A DNA stretch of 64,000 nt from Pithys albifrons albifrons. Taxonomy: Eukaryota; Chordata; Aves; Passeriformes; Thamnophilidae. The notes beneath the pieces were generated by a model, which worked only from the letters and a program-made list of their open reading frames with translations, was not told the origin of the DNA and searched no databases. Below are positions 13,663 to 26,100 of this stretch, piece after piece. The DNA lies in the NCBI RefSeq assembly GCF_047495875.1, contig NC_092461.1, forward strand, positions 50,101,101 to 50,165,100, written 5' to 3'. The number at the start of each line of letters is the position of its first letter. The stretch's first letter is position 1. Both the position numbers and the translations under genes were made by a program.

Positions 13663-14012
13663 TGTGAGGCTGAAAGCAGCTAAGAATAATCAAGGCCGCA
13701 GCTGCTGTAGACCGGTAAAGGAGAAATCACTCCCTAGGAGTTCTTAGCAACTCCCCAGAAGTTTCTCATGAGAACTCCTAAGGTTTCCCACAGGATACTG
13801 GAGATGTTCCTGAAAACAGTCAGGATGATTTCACCAAAACACTGGATTTGTGAGATATGGATTATAACCAATTGGTGTTTGCAGTTTGATGGTGTGAGGT
13901 TCAATTTAGCCAATTGGACGAAGCCTTAACCCGAGATAAATTGTGTGCTGTGTGTAATAAATGGCATTCGCTTGATCACACTGGTCTGGTGTGTGGTGTC
14001 CTTATTCCTCCA
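13663..14012 (+). mobile_element. Probable solo LTR of an endogenous retrovirus
   Basis: About 350 bp begin TGTGAGGCTG and end near cctcca. Inside are two identical CCAATTGG palindromes (13868-13875 and 13910-13917), which contain CCAAT boxes, followed by an AATAAA signal at 13956-13961. A G/T-rich stretch then leads to a C/T-rich end, in the order U3, R, U5 expected of a plus-strand LTR. No internal retroviral coding sequence flanks it, hence solo. I could not find a convincing target-site duplication, so both edges are approximate and the family is not named. Confidence 0.55.
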
Positions 14013-16607
14013 CGCTATTTATTGTTTACTTTAAACTTTTCTAATTAATTTCCAACCGATTCCAACTTTCTCTTCCTCCATAAAAAAACACCTACTTGTT
14101 TCACAGTACCCATGAACAACAAAGACAATTCAACTAATTATTATTTGTATTATGCAGCAAAAAATGGTATCAAAGATATTCTAGTCATCATTACATTTTT
14201 CTTGGACGAGTTCTTAAGTTTTATTACATTAAAAAAAATTAATTCATTAAAATAATGAATGATGCAGAGAAAAAGTGATGACAGACAACAAAATGGCTTG
14301 TTGTGGGATAACACATGACTAAAAATCCTGGGCAAAATAATGAAGTACTTGTAATCACATGATCCTTTTGTTTCAAGGAATATATTATTTAGACAAACAA
14401 ATGCAAACGAAACCCAATAAATTCATAGTGGCTTCTGTTTAGTCACATCCCTAATTTTAAGTCTGTAAATAATCCACTTGGGATTATTTCTGGATGCATC
14501 ACTGAACTGGAGAGAATGCTATTAGAGACATTTCTAAAGACAATAGAAAACCACTACTTTTAGGAACTATATATAGTTTAGCAAACTATACTTTTAATGA
14601 AAGTATAGATTTTAAAGGGTTGTGTCCTATGCCTCCTTTTTTTTTTCTTAACAGCATGAAAATGAATGAGAATATGAACTTATAACAAATGCAAACTCAA
14701 TCAGCTATGAAGATTTTAGAATTAAGATACAGAAATCCACAGTCATGGCAGTCATACATGTGCAAGAATTACTAAAAGTCAAGCTGACATAAGGCAAATA
14801 GTAAGAAAAAAATGCACATGTATTTGCTATTATCTTTTTTATCCCTGTGTGTCTGTGTATAGAGATGTATACATGAATAATTGTGAAAGTAAGTAAGAAT
14901 GTGGTAGAGATGCAAGCAAATCTAGAAAAAGCTCTGTAAGTAATCTTCCTTGTTATTCAGTAAAGACTACAATGCACATGGAGGTGACAGAGGGCTGATT
15001 AATTAACAGGAATGTAGGTTAAGAAGGAATACTCAGGCAGCTCAACTGTTCAAGCTGGGGAAGGAAAAGGAACATAAATAATCACCAAAGAATTCCAGAG
15101 AAATTAACATGTGCAACCACGGAACCTGGAAGGTGGAGTTTTACTATATCTGTCAAGTCACAATGGTATGTGAAGACGGAAAAAAAGGTACCACAGTCAC
15201 TGTATTTTTTTTATTTTAAGAGGTAGGACAACAAATTATCTAACAACTGCCAGCAAAACTCTGATGCCAGTAATGTATGTGTCACAGAGTACCACAGCAA
15301 CATCAACCAGGAAAGCAGAGCTGACTTAATTTCAAAGAGTAGAGTCTGAGAGAAAGGGACTGATTTAACATCAAAACCCACATGTCATATGCATAAAGAT
15401 AACAACATATATGTTTATAAGCTCCATATTCAAGTGGAAATGGTGAAGATATGTAAATGTCAGCCAGAAAATTATGAGGAGGTATGATGATGCTTGGAAA
15501 AAGCAGATGCCACCCTGAGAGGCACCAGGTGAGACATTTCCAAAAGTGAGGGACAAGTATTAATTGACTTGCATAATACACCAGTGGGGACTCATCTGGA
15601 ATATCACACACATTTCCATTTCTTCATCTTTAAACCATATTAACTCCTGCTGTGGAGAGTTGAGGACTAAATGAAATACAACAATAGGAACATGATTGCT
15701 CCACCCAGACACCTCAGGAGAGAAACAGTTAATAAAGGTCTTTAGAAACTGGGTCAAAACTGAGGTTGCCCTATGAAGAAAATTTAAGCCTAGAAATCAC
15801 ACAGAAAAAAGATGGGAAGATTCAAGGATGGCCTTGGTACTCATGATAGCTGCTTTTAAAAACTTGATTTTTCAATAAGATGAAGAAAATAACAACCATT
15901 GACCCGGCTGGAGGTGGCTGGGCTTGATCTTTGCTGGTTCTGTGCTAACTCTACAGCAGTGCTATGCACAACAGCAGAGATAAGAAATATCATATTTTTG
16001 CATTTGTGGCCATATTTCAAAGTCACATTGCATTGATTCCTTTTGCTGTCAGTGTCACTACAGAGTTTTAGATATTTTCAGAACCTCTCAGTGTTGAATT
16101 ATTTAAAGTTTAACAGCTGTGGACAAACATTCAATATTGCACAGTACCACATCCATGTTCCTACCCTTCAGCTACGGATACCTCAGAGAAACTGCTCTTT
16201 CTTTAAATATGCAAGTCTCCCTACTGAAAATCTCACAAAAGTGGATTGGAATGGCAAGTAATGGGCATTTTAAGAGAGGCTAAGCAAGGTGATGAATTCT
16301 ATTCCCACTAAGATTAATGTGCTGAAAGAACAAGTTAAAGAGCACAATAATGGAATTTCTTAAGTGGCACTACAATATGAAAACCAAAGAACTATCAGTA
16401 AGGCTGGAGGAAAGTAATATAGTGAGATTGAAAATAAAGATTTAAAATAAAGGCAGAGTAAAACTTGAAAAACCCCAAATCATATTTCAAATATACTATT
16501 AAAAAAAAGAGAAGTAGGTACTTCAATATTTCCACCCACTCATTAGGTGGTGAATATACTGAAATTTATCTTGAGGAAAAGATAGTAAAGCTAAATGTTC
16601 AAAACAA

Positions 16608-16632
16608 CACCAAACCAAACCAAAACAAAACA
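16608..16632. repeat. A/C-rich low-complexity tract
   Basis: Short repeated units of the type ccaaacc and ccaaaac lie just before a CR1 3' end. It is simple sequence without further signal. Confidence 0.6.
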
Positions 16633-16675
16633 TAAAGAAGTAATAACTCCTCTTCAGGCTCTGGTATAAACTTAC

Positions 16676-16901
16676 GCAGTAGAAGTTCCACCTGAATATG
16701 AGGAAGAACTTCTTTATTGGAGTGACTGAGCTGGGACAGGTTGCCCAGAGAGGCTGTGGTGTCTCCCTCTCTGGAGATGTGCAAGAACTGTCGGTACACA
16801 ATCCTGTGCCATGTGCTCTGGGATTGCCCTGCCTGAGTGGGAGGGCTGGACCAGATGACCCACTCTGGTCCCTTCCAGCCCGACCCACTCTGTGATTCTG
16901 C
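16676..16901 (+). mobile_element. CR1 LINE fragment, 3' end
   Basis: This is the sense-strand CR1 3' region. It has a gaggaagaacttcttta block, then gacaggttgcccagagaggc, tggagatgtgcaagaactg, then the ggctggaccagatgaccc and tggtcccttccagcccgac blocks, ending with the CR1 terminal octamer-like tgtgattctg at 16891-16900. It is 5'-truncated and about 226 bp. Minus-strand ORFs over it are repeat by-products. Confidence 0.92.
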
Positions 16902-19900
16902 ATATTACACGCCAAACTCCCTGAAGTGAACTATGAAAAATCTGGAAAGGCACAGGAATGATCACTGAGCTCAGCAGGATGAATAGCGAGGAAAAAAAAT
17001 CAGTTGACAATTAAAGCAGACTGATAAGTTGAAAAGATTATTCCTGCTTATTTCTGTTTACTGATTTTTTCTAACTTGTAATATGTCACGAAATCGAGCA
17101 GTGCAAGAGACAGTACGTTTCAAGGTGTCATCTGCACATTAGAAGGAAACAGCCAATGACACATTTTATGGTTGCCTATACAAAGTACAGCTCATGCTTT
17201 GGGACTACACAAACTGTAAGGTTTCTGGCTTAAAGCTTGCAAAAGACTTATTTGACTTAGAATCTTTGATTCCTACATATCTAGCTTTATTTGTTCTAGG
17301 GGGTTTATAACTAATGCCTGATCTGGATAAGTTTAAGGAAAGATGGTAGCTCTGGGCAATATTAGCTGCCAAAAATAATAGTTGTGAAAGCCTGGAAATG
17401 GGCTATAATGCCAGAATTGAGTCATAAGCAGTGGGAATAAGTGAATTAGCTGCAACAAAAAATTCCCCACATGTTGAATTAAATATGGTTCTTTTACCGT
17501 TAAATATTTGAATAAAACCTAAGCTATAACTCAGGTAATTGTTACCTCTTAGAAAATGTGACCACTAAGGCAGCCTCTATAAAAGTAAACACTAACAAAG
17601 CATATTTAAATTTTTTGCTAAACAAGCATGCTTCTTCAGCAGACACTTCCCCACAACCTTTTGTCTTCTTCCCTAGCTCTCCAAGAGTTTTAATTGTGGT
17701 GACTTTATTCACCTGCCATTTACATGTGCCTACAATTATTATTTAATTGTGAGCTCAGACTGAAACAAGAATCTCCAAGCTCTGCTTTGCAGGAAAACCA
17801 CATTCTATGCCTCACACTTATTTAGAAGGATGAGTATGGTAATAGAGAGCAAAACCTCTTGTTTTTTTTCAGCAGCATTAACAACAGAGATTAGAAGCAG
17901 AAAAGAAAATCTGCATGAAAACAGCCTCAAGTCTAAGTAGAGCAATCTTTTCCTCTTTACTGCTGTGGAATTTAGACATTGAAGATCTGAAAATTGCATG
18001 ACAGTGTTTGGAAGAGGGAAAACAGTGAATTGGCAAATTCTGACTGGAAGGAAAGCCGTTGTCTCCAAGTCACAATTCCAGACCTGCCCCCTGCAATTAG
18101 AGGACTGTTAGGGAACACCGTGACACAGGACACAAACAACTCATTGGAAATAGGTGCCTTGCAGCAGAAATCTTTGGAATTAGATGAGCATGCATTCCTG
18201 TTTTCTCTGAATCTCTCATTTCACTTTAAGATAAAAATCTTCATACGTATTACACTAACAGACATGAGAAACACCTCTGAATTGAGCAGAGCTGAAACTT
18301 CTACCACATACATTAAAAAAACAACCAACCCCAAGCAACAAGAAACTTGAACATCCTCTTAAAAATCTGCATCCTTCAAATTAATTTTCTTCACATGTGT
18401 TAACCTATCAGCAAGACAATATCAATGTTAGTAATGAACATGAAATACTCCCACTAAGGCACTGCAATGTGATAGATCGTGTTTTTTCTTATTCATCAGA
18501 TACTGTCATACATTATCAGTACCAGAATAATTTCTTATTGGAAACAAGGGGCCAAGAAATGCTACAGAATCAGTTCATGCTATGGTACATGTTAATATTA
18601 TCATCTTTGTGTTGTAGAGATGGATACTCCTCCTTAGTTGCACTTGTTGTTACTTGCAAAAATAAGACACGATAGGAGAGAAATGACTGTTTGTGCTAAT
18701 GATTGTTTGTGTAATAATTGACTGTGCTTTTTAAAGGATGTCATGATCACAACATGCTTCTAGATTTTCTTGTGAGCTGACCCTACCCTCTCAGCTTTAG
18801 GCTCCTTGGCTACTTTGCATTGAAAGCCCTGAGTGCACCCTCCTTCATCTGTGTACAGGAAGGTGTCTGTAGCTGAGCTCTCCAGCTGAGCAGAGACCCC
18901 ACCACTGCATCTCCACAACCTGCCATGTTACCAGAAATGATCATACCTGTGGTATCAGAATGCTAACAGGTCTCAGACACAGAGAGAATTTCCAATTAGG
19001 ACAGAAAAAATTGAAGTAACTCTCTTTTTAAGCTAATCCCATCTTTTTCATGGACATCTTTTTTTGTCTCTAGGAAAAAGCTACAGCCATCAGCCTACTT
19101 CTTTGAGGTTGCTGAATGAAGGCTGAGCAAACATATTATTGCTTTATTGTTTAAACACTGAAGCATATAATTTTAAAACTCAGTGCAAAAAAATGGACTT
19201 CTAACTGTGCAGACTTCTTAGGCTGCAAAACACATCTTGTTCAGCTGAGGAAGAAAGACAGACATAAACAGCTGGGTTACACGATGTAATTAATGTTGCT
19301 TTCTGTGATGCTGCCTTTTGATCCATGTATTTTCTAGAAAATAAGCTTTTACACAGCAATATTCATTTCTTGAATCTGAGTCCCTCAGAACGTGGGCGCT
19401 TCCTCTTGGAAACCAAGCTATTCTTGTTCCAGAAATAACTCCTGTAGATGAGACTGACACAGAGGACAGGAAGTGTGTGTGTGCTTTATCTCCTCCAAGC
19501 AAGGCCACCTCAGTGGATGAGCCAGAAGGCAACACTTGGAGTCAGACACCAAACCGTGCTGAGACTTTAACTTCAGCTTCCTGAGCATGAGTAAACTCAT
19601 TGCTATTCTGTTATTAGGTTATCTTACTGTTTTAGGGCCAACTGCCTTAAAAATACAATTCTCTCATTAGGTGAACAGAAGTCACAGTAGCAGGAAATAA
19701 AAAGTTTTATCCAGATTTTTATTAGGGAAAATTCTTGGCAATAACTATGAGGAACATTACTACTGAATTTGCTTTTGAAGTCTTATTTATATAAAACTAG
19801 CAAAAGAACTCTGTAGAAAAATACATTATATAGAAAATATGCTCAAAAGAAAAATAATATTAAATAGAATAAACCCTTTGTAATATGCTTGTTCACCCAA

Positions 19901-20119
19901 CATACACAATTCAATATGATTAGTGGAACACCATTTTGGACAACTGTAGGATACTTTATCATCCACATTCCTGTTTATCTTGACATTGTGAAATCGTGCT
20001 ATAAACTATTGGATAACCATTTTTTAACCTTCTTCAGGGCTAAGGTGGTATCACATCAGTGTGGAGAACAGACTCTCTTGGCACAGCTACAGATCACCAA
20101 TTGTCCCATTTAATGAAAG

Positions 20120-20162
20120 AAAAAACAAACAAATGAAAACCCAACAAATTAAAAAACAAAGT
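20120..20162. repeat. A-rich low-complexity tract
   Basis: A-rich simple sequence with aaacaaac and aaaaacaaa runs. It could be a degenerate poly-A stretch. No associated retroposed gene was recognised. Confidence 0.5.
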
Positions 20163-23100
20163 GGTGATTTACAGTGAGGTAGAATTATAGCCTAGTATCA
20201 GTAGTGTTAAGATTAGCAGTACTACTAGGATTAAAAGCATTCCAGCTGTACAAAGTATTTGCTGTTCTCCCCAGCTCAATCTCCTCGTATATTCACTGTG
20301 GGTTTCTGTACTTGGACACCAGTTTAAGTGTTACACATCTGCATATTTTGGGAAGTAAAAGTTATTTCACCACAGTGCACTCTCAGTTTTCAACACTCAG
20401 GAATAATCAGACATCTCAACTGGAGATGTTTTTCAAAATTATGCCATATAATTTTTTCACTGAATTTCTTTACTTCTCCTTGAATTTGGTTTAAAAAATC
20501 TGGTCCTAAAGCTAGAACATTTCAATTACAAATACTCACTTTAAAACTGAATATACAATATCTGCTTAATTTCATTTTCTCCCCTATCCATACTAAGGTC
20601 TTCGACTGAATAGTGAAAATAATCACTATTTTGCTTTCTGAGTAATAACTTATACCTCAGGTCTTTCAACTCCATTTAACATATATATTTATGGTCCTAT
20701 TAGCATATTTATTTAACTTTATTTAAATTTACATCTGTCCTGTAGTTTATAAAATAAATATCAAATACAGTTATAATAAAGAGATGTGAAAGAAAACTCT
20801 TGTCTTCTGGGAGAAATTATTCTTTAAAAATATATAACTGCTTTTTATTTGACTTTGGAAAAAAGCTTCTATACATCTTCAACTAATAGAAGTTATAAAA
20901 AACCCTTTTGTAATATTGGAACCAGTTGAGAAACCACAAGCATTCAAATGCAGGAAATCATGATTTTATAATATTTTAATATGATCTACTCTTGGGAAAC
21001 AAAGTTAACCAAGCCCTATTTCTGGACAGGAAACATTGCACTGTACAGTTGTAATACATTGTGGTGAGGGGTACAGCTGCACTTTTTTCACCTGTAATGC
21101 CCCACTGGTATTGTGGCTTACTGAATTGCATCAAGATTGCCTTCCTGTCCGGAAAGCCCTCTAAGTACAAACAAGACTCTAAGCCCAGGTTTTATTTTCC
21201 CTTGGTATCAGAATATGGTAATTTAAGAGCCCTGAGAAATGCTTTTTAACCTTTCAGAAGAAATATGTAGCATTCTTTTATTAGGAACTATGTTCTTTGC
21301 CTTTTTAAAACAACATGTGACTAACTTATCAATTTATCAGGCTAGCAGGTTCAGAGCAGATGCAGGTGTGTGGAATAAAGTAATCTGTCACAGCTTTTTT
21401 CATCATGGAAAAATTACTCTAAACACACTAACAGCTTTTGTTAAGAAAGCACAGAATAGTGCTATGCTATAACTGAGGTTTCTGCAGGACTTTAAACACG
21501 AAAATTATGTACTGCTAAGTATCAAACTTTTCTACTAATTGTCATTCTTCTTGAGACTGAATTTAGGTGATGATCACTTGCTTTTTTAATAGCAAAAGCA
21601 ACAATATTTAATTAATTACATGAATTTATTGTTGCAAGTATTGAGAAACAAAAGTATACAGATAAGAAATCTAACATCAGAGACTCACCTGCTTCCTGAA
21701 AAACTCCTTATTCTCTTTTTCTGATACAAGAACTATTTTTGCCATTTTATTTAAGGTTTTTAATTTTCTAGGGTTTAGTATTTATTAATAATACAAGCAC
21801 TGTGCTTCTGAAATGTAGTCACCTCTGGGACTGAGGTTAGCAGTCTATTAATACATAAAGTACTGTTTAATTTTCAGTATATGGGCTCTTTTGACCACAT
21901 GTTCTCACCACAGTGAAGCCTGACTCCTCCAAGGGCTACCACAAGATCAGCACAGAGCCGGAAGGACTTGGTTTGCAAAGTTTCATAAATCAGAGTTACA
22001 AACTCTGAAACGTACAGAACCCGAGGAGAGTGTAAATCTGTCATTAGGCTAATCTGATGGTTTCGTCAGTCCTCTGGCACCCAACAGAACTTACACTGGC
22101 TCAGTAACGCCAAAGGGTGAATTTTAGTGATGCACAGGCAAATTATACACAACTTCCATTAACATTCCCAACGAGTTACGCTTAACTCCCTGCAGACTGC
22201 ACAGAAACTCTAGGCCAAATGATACAGTATCATCTCAGTGCAGTGAGCACCAAGATCACACAGCAAAATAATTAAGATTATACACACACAAACCAGTAAC
22301 AAAATAGTAAAGTCTGAGATAATCCTGCTCTCAGGCAAGGAAGTTCGCAAATAATGTTTAAAGCTGAAATGCCTAAAGAGAATGGGCTCTGTTTCAACAT
22401 CTGCTTGGGACTCACGGTATAATTCTCCAACCTCTTTAGCCCCTACTTCCTTCCCTGCAAGATGATGAAGACGATACTTACAATTAATAGTCAGAGGCTT
22501 AACTTTGGAAAACATGTGCAAAAGTCTGCCCAGCATCAGAAAACTTGCTTGCACCTGGATCATTTGAAGTGGAAGTGGCTCAGGATACAAGCAGAGCTAC
22601 AGCTCTCTCACACAGAGCAGCTGTTTATGTGACAACCTTCATTCATTTTTGTACTCATACATGAATGGAAACACTTCTTCTACTGCTGGGAAAGCAGTTT
22701 CCTACGTTAGAATAAATGGCAGTTGTCACAGCTCTAGTTTATGATCGGATATGCTCAGTAATTGCACTGCATTGTTTCATTTCAAGCTTGTTGTCATTCC
22801 TCACACAGTAGAGAGATCACAAAAACACTGTATAGAGTCTGTGTATAGCAATAATAAGACTATTGCAGGCATTTTGAATAACATCAAAAGGTAGAATTAA
22901 CAGGAAATACAAGTTTTAAAAAACAGAATCCCAGATAAATCACCAAATTTGCCTTCTGCACAATTCACAACAGCTAGACAAATTATTTCCCCCTCCATCT
23001 AAAAGGTCTCATTATTTGAAGACAGTGCTGAGCTGCATGGCAGTAAAGCCAATAACTTGCAAACCAACAGGTTTCTCAAAAAGCACAGTTGAACTTTACA

Positions 23101-26100
23101 GCTTATAATATAGTAACACTATGAACTTAAATCACTAACCTGTCACACACAAATCATCTGGATTTCCAAAATAGTTGTTGCTCTGGGAATATAAGAAGTA
23201 AATCAAACATGGATAAAATTTGTGGTTTCCCAAAAAGCACTTTTCCCAGACTTTTACATGCCCAGCTGAACACTGTAGTCCCAACAGGGAATGAAAAGTA
23301 AAAAGGAAGCAGAGCCAGCCAAAAATGAGGTATTCTCTGTTAAAAGGAAAAATGAATGTCTTTGACATTGATCATAATACTTTTCCTGTTGACTGTCATG
23401 TCAAATCCTTCCTGGAATAATGACTTACAGTAGGTCTAATGTCAGTCACTCTTAAGCTCATGCTTCCTTAAGCCACTGTTTAAACAGCCACAAGGTGTTA
23501 GAAAATGACTGTTTATTGGCTGACAGTGTTGAAAGAATTAGATTCCAGACTACAGAGATTGCAAATGCTTTATTTAAATAGCATAAGCATGTAAGGGGAT
23601 GCAACAGACAATTTTTTGAATCTCTGCCTTTTGAAGTTGGAAATATTTTATGTTCTCCTAAAAGGGATTTCACCACTTCAGAAAATGCTCTGTGTGAATT
23701 TTACCACAGTAGTTTTATTTACCTAGTCTTTCCTTATTAAATCCCAGTTAAGTCCTTGAATCTCAGAACTATCCTCACTGCCTAAATTTTTCCCCAGTAA
23801 AGCTTGAGATTTGGTTAATTTAATCACTACTTTTCTAAACCATGCTTTGTTTCTTAGGACACTATGTAAAGACAGACCAAAAAATGAGGTCTCAGCACAT
23901 ATTCATCTTTTCATCAGCTGTTATAATGCTGATTACACTTGCATGCAATAGGAATGCTGGCAGGTATGCAGGGCAAATATCCTCAAATACAAAAACATGT
24001 CAGAGTTACAGTTCAGCAGATCTTTTAACTTCATACAGAGAAACAAGAAAATGCCATAGATGATCTTCCTTTCATTTTGTAAGCTTTAGCAGCTTGCATC
24101 TCTCACTGCATGACAATCCAGGAGAAGGAATTCTGTGTTGGTGATGCAGCTTAAATAAATCAGAGAAGTTAAATTTTGGAGCATTACACATTATATGATT
24201 ACTTTGATTAGACAAATCTGGTTTTCTCCTGCTTTTAAATCCATGGCCACTTGTGTAAATGGTCGTGTGACAATACACAGCTTTTTGTTTGAGATCTGGG
24301 GCAATGCCAGCAATATCCTTGATTGGAAAGATAACTCTACAATGCAATGGTAAACAGTGAGACTCTCTAAAAAGTTCACTAGATAATATAGGCCTCCAGC
24401 TGTACAGGAAATCATTTGTGTGTCCTGTTCACCTGCTGGCACAGAAAAGAACATTTTCTTGATGGCACAGGCACTGATTTCCTACCTTGGCAAGCCCTTA
24501 CTAATCTTTTTTTCTCTCCTGTGCCAACCCAAACCTGTCAACTTTGTTCTTGGTAAAGATAAATTATATAAAAATATGACTCAGATTAAACTAGAAAAGT
24601 AAAATAACATAGACTAATCAAAGATAAACATGTATCTGAGATTCTCAAGACTGCAAAAAGACACAGAAGACTTCAGGAAACCAGATGCATAGTGCCAGTA
24701 CAGTTTTAAGCCCCACAGCACTTTCTTTGAGGTTACATATCTAAATGTAGCTAACTACATATTGCATCTGCACAATGGGAAAGTCTGAACCACTAACTCA
24801 ATTGTTTTTCCTGCAACTCTCTCCTCTGAATTTTCAAAATATCATGGTAGGGAAGAACACTTGTCCCTTCTCAAATGCTGAACCTGACAGATCCAAGGAA
24901 CTGTACAAGCATGGCTGAATTTAGCACCATGAGACAACTCTGAAATACAGTCGTCTGTTATGATGTGGAATATATCCTTCTTCAGTTACTCTTTATGTTC
25001 TGGGACAGTGGCTTTATCTGCCTAAACTATTGCCTGGGATTAAAAACTGCTCTTACTCCTTTCTTCCTAATGCCATACTTCCAAGGCTACCAGAACAATC
25101 AGGATGGAGGAAACTGCTGAAAACTCTTTTTCAGCTGTCTTCGTAGCCAGTTCACACCAACATCCTCATCATTTGGGAGATGAAGACAGAGTCTATGAAG
25201 CCCTTATTGTGCAGTTTAGACTGTCTGGCACCTTCTTGTTCCTGAGATGCTCATGTATCTTCTACAACTCTGGTATCTCTGCAAGAGACATTTCTACATA
25301 CATTACAAACCAAGTTCAGTTTGAGAGCCATCACCACTTCCACATCTCAGTGGGAGATATTTTAGGGTCAGATTTCATTAGAAGGAGAAGCATCACTACC
25401 CACAGATCCCAGCTTTAACTGCCACATAAGATCATCACAGACCAAACAGAAGACCTGTTGCCCTGTCATGATGATCTGGTTGCCTTGCAGAATATATTTT
25501 ACTGTTAAACTGGGAAACTGAGGCACGCCTTGAGTCTTCACATGTGAATACTTGCCGAGACAAATTTATAAACAACTGCACAAGTTTTATTATAGAAATT
25601 ATCTGCACAAGAGAGTGTCCTAAATGTAGCATGAACTAAACTTTTGGAGCAAGAACAGTAGGCTTTGTCTCTCTGGTTTTGTGTACATATTTTCTTTAAG
25701 TGCATAATAAAAAGGCTTTTGAAGTTGCTCACCCACATATCTTTAACCACAAGACTTCCTCTGACCAGCAATACACTTGAATGATTTAAGTTTCATCTCC
25801 TATAACTCAGAAAGTCTCAGAGAGTATCCCTTTTTGATTTCTCAATCTTCAATATTTTTAAAGGCATTGCTATTTCATCTTGCTTTTTAGCTTTTGAATT
25901 AATTTTGTGAAATTTTTCCAAGTTTGGACTTCCCTCTACTCCTGAGGTGGTGATACAATTCTAACCTCAGCACCACTGTACCCTTTGCTCTTGCTGATCC
26001 GGGCAGTAACGGATTACCCTGATTTACACGACATTACAGGGAGTCAGTGTTGGGATTAACTTCACTCTTATGAAATATGTGCTAAGTGAAGTTTCAGAGA

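Noticed and set aside
16523..17010. Cluster of ORFs up to 130 codons
   Set aside because: They overlie a CR1 3' end on the opposite strand; no protein similarity is seen.
22210..22590. 126-codon minus-strand ORF with a hydrophobic end
   Set aside because: No recognisable homology, and VPS13B exons on either side join in phase without it.
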